From positions 2,356,001 to 2,420,000 of the forward strand of contig OY970315.1 of NCBI GenBank assembly GCA_963716525.1: DNA of 64,000 nt. Reading direction: 5' to 3'. This document shows positions 1 through 8,055 of the stretch, piece after piece. The translations under genes and the position numbers were made by a program. Within the stretch, counting starts at the first letter, position 1, and the number at the start of each line of letters is the position of its first letter. The stretch is from JBBREP01 sp963716525 (GTDB lineage Bacteria; Actinomycetota; Acidimicrobiia; IMCC26256; PALSA-610). The notes beneath the pieces were generated by a model. That model saw only the letters and a list, made by a program, of their open reading frames with translations, was not told where the DNA came from and did no database searches.

Positions 1-116
1 GCCTTGTCGGCGATCCAGTACGGGCTCCTGGCATCGCCGCGCGGCGCACTGGCGGCGTGCGGCGAACACGCGGCGAGGCTCGCCACGGCGAGCAGCGCGC
101 ACAGGCAGCGTCCCAC
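1..116 (-). CDS. N-terminal part of a lipoprotein, runs off the left edge
   Basis: Reading leftward from a GTG at 116, the frame is open to the window edge. It begins with a short lipoprotein signal: one Arg, a hydrophobic stretch (CALLAVASL) and the lipobox LAAC at about residues 14-17, followed by a polar segment. Lipidation at that Cys would anchor the mature protein on the outer face of the membrane. Only about 38 residues are inside the window, so the function is unknown. The start is the only GTG/ATG in this frame before the signal and has no clear ribosome binding site. The gene lies directly downstream of, and on the same strand as, the decayed HNH gene. Confidence 0.5.
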   Translation of the reverse strand, partial: MGRCLCALLAVASLAACSPHAASAPRGDARSPYWIADK

Positions 117-219
117 GGGCTCGCACGCTACGACGCTTGCGAGTAGGCAAACACCAGCGACGCAACCTCGAACCGGCCCACCGCGTGCATGTCCACGGAA
201 GGCAGCCGGGCCGCTCCCG

Positions 220-961
220 TCATTGGTGGTGGGGTGGTGGCCGGTCGGGTGGGATGAGGGTGCGTGTGCCGTTGGGGAGTTGGGGGCCGTCGGTGAAGTG
301 TTTGTGGGTTTTGAGGTTGTGGCAGTGGGGGCATTTCCAGGCGACGTTGCCGTTGGCGGTGTGGTGGTCGACTGCCCAGCCTGCGCCGAGGTGGTCGATC
401 TCGAGGTTGCGGGTGTTGCCGCACCCTTCGACGTTGCATTCGTAGCCCTCGGCGAGTAGTGCCGCGTACTGCGCCCGGCCCTCGGCCCCGCCGCCGCGCT
501 GCCGCGGCCGCGGCGCACTCCTTGCGCAACGCGCTGAACGACTCCCGTCGCGCCACACCCACCAACTGCGACGCACTCGCAGGATCCTTGCTCGCGGCCT
601 GGGCGACCATCCGCGTCTGGGCCGGCGACAGCACACCCCGCCGCGCCGCATCCGACACCGCCGGCAACGACTCGAGTTGCTCGCCGAGCTCCACCGTGCC
701 ACACGCCTCCGCCATCGAGGTGCCGGTCTTGGCGGCCAACCACCGCACGGCAGAGCGCGACCCGTCCGAGCGCCACGCGCCGCTCTCATCCACCCGGCGC
801 ATCGCGGTCTTCAACGTGACCGCGAAGCGTTCGATATCGGCCGCCGCGCACACCACCCGCTGCGCCTGCTTCCCGCTCAACAGATCCGCGTCGAACCCGC
901 CCGCCAGCTTCGCGAGATCATCCGACACCTGCTCCAGCAACGAGACCGCCCCATCCATCAC
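220..961 (-). pseudogene. Decayed DUF222/HNH endonuclease-like gene (internal deletion plus frameshift)
   Basis: The first about 145 residues (961 down to about 525) match the N-terminal DUF222 region that precedes HNH domains in many actinobacterial proteins (segments such as SPAQTRMVAQAA and FSALRKECAA). The C-terminal HNH motif follows in a different frame, about 490 down to 220: CNVEGCG, then EIDH, then CPHCHNLKTHKH. Between FSALRKEC and RAQYAALL the long central region usual in this family (normally 400-500 residues in all) is missing, so this is a real internal deletion as well as a frame change. Such genes are numerous in actinobacteria and their role is poorly known. The copy is probably inactive, although a short HNH peptide could still be made. 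Confidence 0.75.
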
Positions 962-1384
962 ACCCCCACAATCACAGGGGGTTCGGACATTGGCGCCGCG
1001 CCTTACGCGAGCAGTCGCGCGACGGCGAAGCGGACGCGCAGGCCCTTGTTCACGACCCCGTCCTCGGGTGGGGTGCGCCGCCGCCCGGTACCGCGCTTCG
1101 CGTCGGGCGGCGCTTCGTCGCGGTGACGTCGCCGCTGCGGACGACGGTCGCCATTCTGGGCGCGGGCAGGAGATGCGTCGGGCGCAGGCACGGGGGCCGT
1201 TCTACCGAGGCCTCGAGTAGCCCAAACCGGCGGCGTCAGATCGGGACCGCTTCGTCGACGGGCGCGGGCGCGGCGCCAGCATGTGGCTCGGGACCCGGCC
1301 GGTCGCCATCGCATCGCCGGGTGAGGGCCGCAGTGCCGGGGCGCTCGATCAAGGCCTCCGTCAGGCCTCCCGTCAGGCCTCTGG
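962..1384. other. Gap of about 420 bp with no supported gene
   Basis: Open frames here are short and of GC-driven composition (Arg/Pro/Ala rich) and none resembles a known domain. Around 1356-1390 there is a small triplicated motif (gtcaggcctc and variants) just downstream of the GNAT stop codon, which may be slippage debris. I see no convincing promoter, RNA or terminator. Confidence 0.4.
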
Positions 1385-1873
1385 TCAGGACTCGATCAGG
1401 AAGCGCTGCACCGGCCCGCCGTTCTCGACCGTCTCGTCGAACGGCACCGCGATCGCGGTGCGCCAGAATGCCGTCGCACCGGCGTTCTCGGCCATCTGGC
1501 GCACCTGCCAGGCGCCGGGAAACCGGGCGAACACCGTGCGTGCCGCGTGCGACCCGATCCCGTCGCGACGGTACTTGCGCATCACGAAGAACTCGGCCAT
1601 GTCGTGCGGATCTCCGGCGCGCACGAGCGCGAAACCGGCGAGTTCGCCGTCGACCCGGACGAAGAACGGAAACCGCTCGGGCTCCGTCCAGTAGTTGTCG
1701 AGGTAGCGGCAACCGAAGCGGCCGTGCCGATCGACGTCCCAGCCCATGTACTCCGAGAAGTCGTAGATGTACAGCTCGAGCAGATGCCGTAGCACTGCCT
1801 TGTCGGCGTATTCGACAGGGTCGATCTCGACGCGCGGGCGCCTGCCAGTACCCATGCGACCATCATGCCGCAC
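1385..1873 (-). CDS. GNAT-family N-acetyltransferase
   Basis: A 162-residue protein with the acetyl-CoA-binding signature of the GNAT fold: beta-strand 4 (AEFFVMRKY) followed by RRDGIGSHA at about 102-110, which fits the R/Q-x-x-G-x-G/A pyrophosphate loop. The later segment MAENAGATAFWR matches the usual motif B. It should transfer an acetyl group from acetyl-CoA to an amine; the substrate cannot be told. Translation may start at the internal ATG at 1855 rather than 1873, because the first six residues are unlike the family. It lies 18 bp downstream of the HtrA-like gene on the same strand and may be co-transcribed with it. Confidence 0.8.
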   Translation of the reverse strand: MRHDGRMGTGRRPRVEIDPVEYADKAVLRHLLELYIYDFSEYMGWDVDRHGRFGCRYLDNYWTEPERFPFFVRVDGELAGFALVRAGDPHDMAEFFVMRKYRRDGIGSHAARTVFARFPGAWQVRQMAENAGATAFWRTAIAVPFDETVENGGPVQRFLIES

Positions 1874-1891
1874 CGTGCCCGCTCCTGCGGG

Positions 1892-2905
1892 CTACGCGCT
1901 GGTCTGGCTGCCGCGGCGCGCCTGCTGCACGAACGCGAGCACGTGGTCGGACGGGATCGCGAAGCCGATGTTGTTCGCCGCGGTGGTGTTGCTCGATGCC
2001 GCGACGAGCGTGTTGAGGCCGATGACGTGACCGGCGGCGTCGACGAGCGGGCCACCCGAGTTGCCCGACGAGATCGCGGCGTCGGTCTGGATCATGCCGG
2101 TGAGCGTCGCGCCCGTGTCCTCGTCGACCGAGCGATCCAGTGCCGACACGATGCCGCGGGTCACGGTCGGCTCGCCGGCGAGCGCGAGCGCCTCACCGAT
2201 GGCGACGGCGTCCTGGCCGACCCGCACGCTCGAGGTCGGCGCGAACGTCGCGGGGGTGAGGCCGCTCAAGCCCTCGATCTTGAGGACGGCGAGGTCGCGG
2301 CTCGGGTCGGCGGCCACGATGCGCGCCGGGTGACGCGCGGTCTGGGCGTCGAGCGTGACCGCGACCGACGACGCGCTGTCCACCACGTGCGCGTTCGTGA
2401 CGACGTAGCCGTCGGACGAGACGATCACGCCGGTGCCCACCGCGGTGCCCGTCTGCTGGAAGAAGCCGTTGTCCTGGACGATCTGCGACTGGATGCGCAC
2501 GACGGACTTCCGCACCGCCGCGACGACCGCCTCGACGTCGATCGAACCCCGTGCGTTGGCGGTGTCGACCGTCGAGGTTCGCACCGTCGCAGGAACGGTC
2601 TTCTCGACGATCACCTTCGTGTCGTGCCCGGCGAGCCGCGCGCCCACGAAGCCACCGCCGACACCGGCCGTCGCGAGGGCCACGGTTGCGGCGAGCACCG
2701 ACGTGGCCCGAGCCCGGCCGCGGCGGCGCACGATCGGTGCAGTACCGGCCGGCGGCGTGGCCGGCGTACCGGCCCGCGCGGCCATGGACGGGTCGCCGTC
2801 CGCGGGCGCGGGTTCAGGTGCGCCGGTGCTCGCGGACGCGGACGTGGCGGGTTCCCACCACGGTGCCGGCCGGGGCTGCTCGTGGGTGCTGCCGTCTTCG
2901 AACAT
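1892..2905 (-). CDS. Membrane-anchored HtrA/DegP-like serine protease without PDZ
   Basis: A 337-residue trypsin-like S1C protease. A Pro/Ala-rich cytoplasmic segment (1-60) and a basic patch RRRGRAR lead into one transmembrane helix at about 68-90, with the protease domain outside. The catalytic triad is visible: His173 in TNAHVV, Asp204 in SRDLAVLKI, Ser283 in GNSGGPL. The protein stops soon after the protease domain, so it lacks the C-terminal PDZ domain of classical HtrA. By family role it should degrade or remodel damaged envelope proteins. The about 220-bp spacer to the divergent monooxygenase gene must hold both promoters. Confidence 0.87.
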   Translation of the reverse strand: MFEDGSTHEQPRPAPWWEPATSASASTGAPEPAPADGDPSMAARAGTPATPPAGTAPIVRRRGRARATSVLAATVALATAGVGGGFVGARLAGHDTKVIVEKTVPATVRTSTVDTANARGSIDVEAVVAAVRKSVVRIQSQIVQDNGFFQQTGTAVGTGVIVSSDGYVVTNAHVVDSASSVAVTLDAQTARHPARIVAADPSRDLAVLKIEGLSGLTPATFAPTSSVRVGQDAVAIGEALALAGEPTVTRGIVSALDRSVDEDTGATLTGMIQTDAAISSGNSGGPLVDAAGHVIGLNTLVAASSNTTAANNIGFAIPSDHVLAFVQQARRGSQTSA

Positions 2906-3125
2906 CGCAGACTCCTCGGACGTGGGGATCGTGCTGCGTCAAGGATGGCGGTGTTCGTAGCGAAGTGCAGCCCGGATGGCCCAGGATCACCTGAGAATCG
3001 GGGTGCGGCGCGGAGAGCGACCTGAGAGCGCGACGGCGCTCCGGTGGCTGATCGATGACGGTCGTACACTCGAATGCTGTGGCGGGCGCTGCACGAGTCG
3101 ACGCGCGAAGCGACCACGGCACGCG

Positions 3126-5096
3126 ATGACGAGCACGGCCGAGCCCGCGCTGCTCGACAGCACCGACGACGAGTTGCGCGACGCGCTCACCGAGGCCGAG
3201 GTGCCGCCGCTGATGGCGACGGTCGCCTACCTCACCGGAGACCTGTCGGTGCTGCGGCCCGACCTTCGTCCCGATCCGCTGCGCATGCTCGAACCGGACG
3301 GCGGGGTCGGTCCCGAGCAGCAGGCCGCGGCGCGCGAGCTCGCGTTCGACACGCTCGTGCGCTGGCGCGACGCGGGCCGGCCTACCGCGGCGGCGCACTC
3401 ACCCGAAGCGCTGACCGCGATGCTCGAGTTCGTGGTGGGCGGCACACCGATGGGCGACTATCGCGAGCTATTTCTCGAAGAGCTGGGGCTCGATGGCGCC
3501 GACCTGCGCGCCCCTGCATGGCGCAAGGACGACCTGGCCCCCGGCACCGATTTCCGGGTGCTCGTGATCGGTGCCGGCATGTCGGGCCTCCTCGCCGCGC
3601 ACCGGTTGCGCGAGGCGGGTGTCGACGTGCTCGTGGTGGAGAAGGACCGCGACGTCGGCGGCACGTGGCTCGAGAACTCCTACCCCGGGTGCCGGGTCGA
3701 CGTGCCGAACCTGTTCTACAGCTACTCGTTCGCGCAGCGGGCCGAGTGGCCGCAGCACTACTCGCAGCGCGAGACGTTGCTCGCCTACTTCCGCCGCTGT
3801 GCCGACGAGCTCGGGCTCCGGCCGTTGATCCGTTTCGACACCGAGGTCACCGCGCTCACATTCGACGATGCGAGCGCGCGCTGGAGGGTCGAGCTGCGGG
3901 GAGCCGGCGGCACCACCGACACGATCGAAGTGCACGCGGTCGTGAGTGGTGTCGGCCAGCTCAATCGCCCGAAGCTGCCCGACATCGCGGGCATGGACAC
4001 GTTCGCCGGGCCGTCGTTCCACAGCGCGCGGTGGCAACACGACGTCGACCTCACGGGCAAGCGGGTGGCGGTGATCGGTACCGGCGCGAGCGCCGCGCAG
4101 CTGATCCCGATGGTCGCCGAGCAGGCCGCCGAAGTCGTGGTGTTCCAGCGCACGCCGAACTGGCTGGCGCCCACGCCGGACTACCACGATGCCGTGTCGC
4201 CGCGGCAGCGCCGCCTGTTCGGTGAGCTGCCGTCGTACGCGCAATGGAGCCGCTTCTGGCTGTTCTGGCGCAACGCCGAGGGCATGTTGCCGCTCGTGCA
4301 CGTGGACACCGACTGGGAGCCGAAGGACCGTGCGGTCGGGGCGATGAACGACATGCTCCGTCAGTTGCTCACCGCCTATCTCGAGCTCGAGTTCGCCGAC
4401 CGTCCCGACCTGCTCGCGAAGGTCGTGCCGCAGTACCCACCGTCGGCGAAGCGGATGCTGCGCGACAACGGGGTCTGGGCGCGCACGCTGAAGCGAGACA
4501 ACGTGGAGCTGATCACCGAGCCGATCGCCGAGATCACGCCGCGGGGCGTGCGCACGCGGGAAGGCTCCAGTCCCGAGGGGCGCGAGCCGCAGGCGAGCGG
4601 GGGTGGGCGCGAGCACGAGGTCGACGTGATCGTGTACGGCACCGGCTTCCAGGCGTCTCGCTTCCTCATGCCGATGCGCGTGCGCGGCCGCGGTGGCGTC
4701 GATCTCCACGAGCAGTGGCACGGTGACGCGCGTGCGTACCTGGGCATCACGATCCCGGGGTTCCCGAACCTGTTCTGCCTGTACGGACCGAACACGAACA
4801 TCGTCATCAACGGCAGCATCATCTTCTTCTCGGAGTGCGAGGTCTTCTACATCCTCGACTGCGTGCGGTGGATGCTCGCCTCGCATGTGCGCGCCATCGA
4901 CTGCCGGCGCGACGTCCACGACGCCTACAACGAACGGATCGACGCCGGCAACCGGGCGCGCGCCTGGGGTGCCTCCGATGTCAACAGCTGGTACAAGAAC
5001 GAGCGCGGGCACGTCACCCAGAACTGGCCGTTCTCGCTGCTCGAGTACTGGCAGCAGACACGCGCGGTCAACCCTGCCGACTACGAAGCGCTCTGA
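3126..5096 (+). CDS. Flavin-containing Baeyer-Villiger-type monooxygenase
   Basis: A 656-residue class B flavoprotein monooxygenase. After an about 140-residue N-terminal extension comes the FAD Rossmann motif GAGMSG (149-154) and GGTWLENSYPG. The Baeyer-Villiger fingerprint FxGxxxHxxxW is exact at 293-303 (FAGPSFHSARW), and the NADPH motif GTGASA is at 318-323. It should insert one oxygen atom into a ketone or related carbonyl using NADPH and O2; the substrate is unknown. Residues about 483-494 (PEGREPQASGGG) come from a copy of the dispersed 41-bp repeat inserted in frame just before EVDVIVYGTGF. The start is the ATG at 3126, since upstream in-frame codons look non-coding. The end overlaps the convergent tag gene by 29 bp. 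Confidence 0.87.
   Translation: MTSTAEPALLDSTDDELRDALTEAEVPPLMATVAYLTGDLSVLRPDLRPDPLRMLEPDGGVGPEQQAAARELAFDTLVRWRDAGRPTAAAHSPEALTAMLEFVVGGTPMGDYRELFLEELGLDGADLRAPAWRKDDLAPGTDFRVLVIGAGMSGLLAAHRLREAGVDVLVVEKDRDVGGTWLENSYPGCRVDVPNLFYSYSFAQRAEWPQHYSQRETLLAYFRRCADELGLRPLIRFDTEVTALTFDDASARWRVELRGAGGTTDTIEVHAVVSGVGQLNRPKLPDIAGMDTFAGPSFHSARWQHDVDLTGKRVAVIGTGASAAQLIPMVAEQAAEVVVFQRTPNWLAPTPDYHDAVSPRQRRLFGELPSYAQWSRFWLFWRNAEGMLPLVHVDTDWEPKDRAVGAMNDMLRQLLTAYLELEFADRPDLLAKVVPQYPPSAKRMLRDNGVWARTLKRDNVELITEPIAEITPRGVRTREGSSPEGREPQASGGGREHEVDVIVYGTGFQASRFLMPMRVRGRGGVDLHEQWHGDARAYLGITIPGFPNLFCLYGPNTNIVINGSIIFFSECEVFYILDCVRWMLASHVRAIDCRRDVHDAYNERIDAGNRARAWGASDVNSWYKNERGHVTQNWPFSLLEYWQQTRAVNPADYEAL
4572..4606. 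repeat. Copy of the GC-rich 41-bp repeat inside the monooxygenase gene
   Basis: The segment cccgaggggcgcgagccg followed by caggcgagcgggggtgg is the reverse complement of the unit tandemly repeated at 6824-7027. Here it sits in frame inside a coding sequence and adds about 12-14 residues to a surface-loop position just before the conserved TGF motif. Confidence 0.75.
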
Positions 5097-5700
5097 TCGT
5101 CGGGTCGAGGCGGCGGCGCGCGCCGGTGCACGCACCGCGCACGTGACAGCCCTGCAGATGGTCGTTGACGAGGCCGAGTGACTGCATCGCGGCGTAAACG
5201 GTGGTGGGTCCGATGAAACGGAAGCCGTAACGCTTCAGCTCGGCGGCGAGCGCGGCGGACTCGGGCGTGACCGCGGGGACGGCGCCGAAATCAGTCGGCA
5301 CTCCTCGCCCGCGGCGTTGCGGCTCGTGCGCCCACATCACCGCGGCCAGCGATCCGCGGGCATCGCAGACCGCGATCGTGGCCCGCGCGTTCGCGATCGC
5401 AGCTTCGATCTTGGCGCGCTGGCGGACGATGCCATCGTTGCCGAGTAACCGCGTGACGTCGCGCTCGGTGTAGCGCGCCACCCGTTCGACGTCGAAGCCG
5501 TGGAAGGCGCGCCGGAAGTTGTCGCGCTTGCGCAGGATCGTGAGCCAGGAGAGGCCCGCCTGGAAGCCTTCGAGGCAGAGCTTTTCGAACAGCTTGGTGT
5601 CGTCGACGACGGGCCGGCCCCACTCCTCGTCGTGATACGCGACGTACTCGGGTGCGCCCACGCTCCATGCGCAGCGGCGCCGGCCGTCGTCACCGCGCAC
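5068..5700 (-). CDS. tag: DNA-3-methyladenine glycosylase I
   Basis: Base-excision repair enzyme that removes 3-methyladenine from alkylated DNA. The zinc-binding residues of the Tag family are all present: Cys in RRRCAWS near the start, His in YHDEEWG, and the C-terminal His and Cys in VNDHLQGCH. The helix-hairpin core (FEKLCLEGFQAGLSW, LRKRDNF) matches. The GTG at 5700 is chosen because the frame upstream of it only reads through a copy of the 41-bp repeat (5711-5750). At about 210 residues the length is close to the family norm. The 3' end overlaps the convergent monooxygenase gene. Confidence 0.9.
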   Translation of the reverse strand: MRGDDGRRRCAWSVGAPEYVAYHDEEWGRPVVDDTKLFEKLCLEGFQAGLSWLTILRKRDNFRRAFHGFDVERVARYTERDVTRLLGNDGIVRQRAKIEAAIANARATIAVCDARGSLAAVMWAHEPQRRGRGVPTDFGAVPAVTPESAALAAELKRYGFRFIGPTTVYAAMQSLGLVNDHLQGCHVRGACTGARRRLDPTIRALRSRQG

Positions 5701-5710
5701 GAGGGGTAAT

Positions 5711-5750
5711 TCCACCCCCGCTCGCCCTGCGGGCTCGCGCCCCGAGGGGC
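5711..5750. repeat. Copy of the 41-bp repeat upstream of tag
   Basis: tccacccccgctcgccctgc followed by gggctcgcgccccgaggggc. Relative to the array units, both sides of the central tgc carry one extra base (ccctgcggg instead of cctgcgg), a paired change that suggests a small hairpin is conserved. It lies directly upstream of the tag start codon. Confidence 0.75.
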
Positions 5751-5806
5751 GTTCAGACGCTCGTTTCGCTCGCGTTGATCGTTCCACGTTGCCGGCGCGT
5801 CCCCGC

Positions 5807-6799
5807 TCAGCGGGGGGCGTCGCCGCGGCGGTACTCGGCGGTGAGGTCGTCGAGGCGGGCGCCGAGATCGTCGTCGATGGCGTAGGTGGCTCCCGCGACA
5901 GTGGCGTCGAGCTGGTCGGGACGGCTCGCCCCGACGATCGGTGACGTGATCGCGGGGTGGCGGAGCGTCCACGCGATCGCGAGCGTCGGTAGCGGCACGC
6001 CGGCCTCGGCCGCGATCGCCACGAGTTGGTCGACGGTGTCGAACACGTTGTCGTGCCAGTAGCGGTCCTGGTACATGCGGCCCGCGGTGCCGAGCGTGAA
6101 GCGCGTGCCCTCCTCGGGCGCCCGGCTGCGGTCGTGCTTGCCCGACAGCATCCCGCCCGCGATCGGGTTGTAGGGGATCACGCCGATGCCCTCCTCGAGG
6201 CACAGCGGGAGCAGCTCACGCTCGAACTCGCGGAACAGCAGGTTGTAGCGCGGCTGCACCGACGCGAATCGGGTGCGGCCGAGCGCGTCGCTGCGGCCGA
6301 GCGCGAGCGCGATGCGGTACGCGAGGAAGTTCGAGCAGCCGATGTAGCGCACCTTGCCCGATTGCACGAGGTCGTCGAGCGCCGCGATCGTCTCGTCGAT
6401 CGGCACGCCACGGTCGTCGAAATGCAGCTGGTAGAGGTCGATCCAGTCGGTCTGCAGCCGCTGCAGCGACGCGTCGACCGCGTCCATGATGTGCCGGCGG
6501 CTGTTGCCGGTGTCCCAGGGGCGGCGGCCCATCGGCATGAAGCACTTGGTGGCGACGATGAACTGCTCGCGACGCCCGGCGAGCCACCGGCCGACGATCT
6601 CCTCGGTGCGTCCCACGGTGGTGAGGTCGCCACCGAGCGGATACGCGTCGGCCGTGTCGAGGAACGTGATACCGAGCTCGGCCGCGTGGTCGAGGATCGC
6701 GATCGATCCCGCTTCGTCCACCTGCAGGCCGAACGTCATCGTGCCGAGGCAGATGCGCGACACGAGCAGGCCGCTGCGACCGAGGCGAACGTGCTCCAT
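5807..6799 (-). CDS. Aldo/keto reductase
   Basis: A 330-residue NADPH-dependent oxidoreductase of the AKR superfamily (TIM barrel). The N-terminal pattern LGRSGLLVSRICLGTM and the active-site residues are recognisable: Asp and Tyr in TADAYPLGG, Lys in VATKCF, His in YQLHFDD; the cofactor side appears as ASRPDQLDA. The substrate is not deducible. The ATG at 6799 starts the family homology. Everything upstream in frame is translation of the 41-bp repeat array (6824-7027), which lies only 24 bp before the start codon and so occupies the probable promoter region. Confidence 0.88.
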   Translation of the reverse strand: MEHVRLGRSGLLVSRICLGTMTFGLQVDEAGSIAILDHAAELGITFLDTADAYPLGGDLTTVGRTEEIVGRWLAGRREQFIVATKCFMPMGRRPWDTGNSRRHIMDAVDASLQRLQTDWIDLYQLHFDDRGVPIDETIAALDDLVQSGKVRYIGCSNFLAYRIALALGRSDALGRTRFASVQPRYNLLFREFERELLPLCLEEGIGVIPYNPIAGGMLSGKHDRSRAPEEGTRFTLGTAGRMYQDRYWHDNVFDTVDQLVAIAAEAGVPLPTLAIAWTLRHPAITSPIVGASRPDQLDATVAGATYAIDDDLGARLDDLTAEYRRGDAPR

Positions 6800-6823
6800 C
6801 GCCGCAGTGTATGAATCTGGAAC

Positions 6824-7027
6824 TCCACCCCCGCTCGCCTGCGGCTCGCGCCCCGAGGGGCTGGTCCACCCCCGCTCGCCTGCGGCTCGCGCCCCGAGGG
6901 GCTGGTCCACCCCCGCTCGCCTGCGGCTCGCGCCCGAGGGGCTGGTCCACCCCCGCTCGCCTGCGGCTCGCGCCCCGAGGGGCTGGTCCACCCCCGCTCG
7001 CCTGCGGCTCGCGCCCCGAGGGGCTGG
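6824..7027. repeat. Tandem array, five units of a 41-bp GC-rich repeat
   Basis: Units at 6824-6864, 6865-6905, 6906-6945, 6946-6986 and 6987-7027, almost identical. The third is 40 bp because one C is missing from the cccc run. Each unit reads tccacccccgctcgcctg, then cggctcgcgccccgaggggc, then tgg. Single related copies occur at 4572-4606, 5711-5750 and 19034-19069. There are no unique spacers, so this is not a CRISPR array. It is followed by a 10-bp-stem hairpin at 7030-7051. Confidence 0.93.
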
Positions 7028-7335
7028 CTGCCTCGTCCATTTGGATGAGGCGTCGTCACATCGGACGATGCGGAAATGCGCTCGCGGCACGATGCGAGGC
7101 GGTGCTCCGCCCGCCGAGTGAGACGGCACGCGGGTCCGTGGGCGTCGCGTGAGGAGGTGTGCCGGCGATGACGGGCAGTCAGTGGGGATCGCCGTGCACA
7201 CCTCCGTACACGACGCCAATCACGCGCTCGTCGTGCCGGGTGCGGTTACGATCGCCGATCGTGACGGCCCTTATCGATTGATCGTCGGGATCGGACGGGA
7301 ACGCGCTGATCCTTCGTGGGGAGGGGTTTTGCGAC
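7028..7335. other. Intergenic region upstream of the LuxR-type gene: hairpin and a possible operator
   Basis: No supported gene in about 300 bp. A hairpin at 7030-7051 (gcctcgtcca, tt, tggatgaggc; one G-T pair) abuts the repeat array. A perfect short palindrome acgatc-gcc-gatcgt lies at 7248-7262, about 75 bp before the LuxR-type start codon, at a plausible operator distance. Confidence 0.35.
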
Positions 7336-7980
7336 ATGAGTGGGGATACGACCTCGGTGCTCGTCGCCGACGGCAGGCAGATGGTTGCCGAAGTGCTGCA
7401 ACGCGTCATCGACGCGGAGCCGGACCTCAGCGTGGTGCGTGCGCTCACGTGTCACGTCGAGCTGCTCGACGTCGTCGCGTGCGCCGCGCCCGATGTCGTC
7501 GTGCTCGGCTGTGACTTCGGCGGTGACGGTGTCGCCACCGCGCGGCGGCTGCGCGCGCACGAGCCAGCCCCGCAGGTGGTGATGCTGCTCGACGACACCG
7601 GTGGTCCGTCGGCGCGGGCGGCGGTTGCCGCCGGCTGCATCGGCGTGATTTCGAAGGACCGCGGGACCGACGACCTGTGCAACGCGATCCGGAGTGCGGC
7701 GCGTGGGCACTCGGTGGCTTCGGTGGCCGAGCTCGACGATCTGTTCGCGAGCGACGGGAGCTCACGCGACGGCCGCGCGTCGCGGGCGGGGCTCACCGGC
7801 CGCCAGTTCGAGGTACTGCAGCTGATGGCCGAAGGCTGTGCGACCGACGACCTCGCGGCGCGGCTCTACGTGAGCAGGAACACGGTCCGCACGCATGTGC
7901 AGCAGGTGTTCCGCAAGCTCGGCGCGCGCTCGCGGCTCGAAGCCGTCGCCATCGCCCGCCGTTCGGGTGTCCTGGGCTGA
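7336..7980 (+). CDS. NarL/LuxR-type response regulator with an atypical receiver
   Basis: A 214-residue protein: a receiver-like domain (about 6-125) followed by a LuxR-type helix-turn-helix (about 150-214: LTGRQFEVLQLMAEG, then YVSRNTVRTHVQQVF, then KLGARSRLEAV). In the receiver the usual paired acidic residues are reduced to Asp12, and the phospho-acceptor position after beta-3 reads VVVLGCDFGG, so the expected Asp is replaced or displaced by two residues. The conserved Lys (ISKDRG) remains. It may be controlled without phosphorylation. A purine-rich ribosome binding site (ggggagggg) precedes the ATG. No histidine kinase is adjacent. Confidence 0.85.
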   Translation: MSGDTTSVLVADGRQMVAEVLQRVIDAEPDLSVVRALTCHVELLDVVACAAPDVVVLGCDFGGDGVATARRLRAHEPAPQVVMLLDDTGGPSARAAVAAGCIGVISKDRGTDDLCNAIRSAARGHSVASVAELDDLFASDGSSRDGRASRAGLTGRQFEVLQLMAEGCATDDLAARLYVSRNTVRTHVQQVFRKLGARSRLEAVAIARRSGVLG

Positions 7981-7983
7981 GGT

Positions 7984-8026
7984 CGCGACCGGCGCGCGCC
8001 GCCATGCGCGGCGCGCGCCGGTCGCG
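7984..8026. terminator. Strong bidirectional hairpin terminator
   Basis: A perfect 19-bp inverted repeat (cgcgaccggcgcgcgccgc / its complement) with a 5-base loop catgc lies between the convergent LuxR-type gene and MDMPI-like gene. There is no T-tract, as is usual in high-GC actinobacteria. Confidence 0.75.
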
Positions 8027-8055
8027 GGCGACGCGGTCCGCGTCGCCGGCTTGTG

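Noticed and set aside
1236..1712. Possible second gene overlapping the GNAT gene
   Set aside because: Arg-rich shadow frame with no domain; the GNAT frame has clear motifs.
6824..7027. CRISPR-like array
   Set aside because: The units are directly adjacent with no unique spacers and there is no cas gene nearby; it is a simple tandem repeat.
5701..7219. Long N-terminal extensions of tag and the aldo/keto reductase
   Set aside because: The extensions only translate the 41-bp repeat; family homology begins at the internal starts (5700 and 6799).
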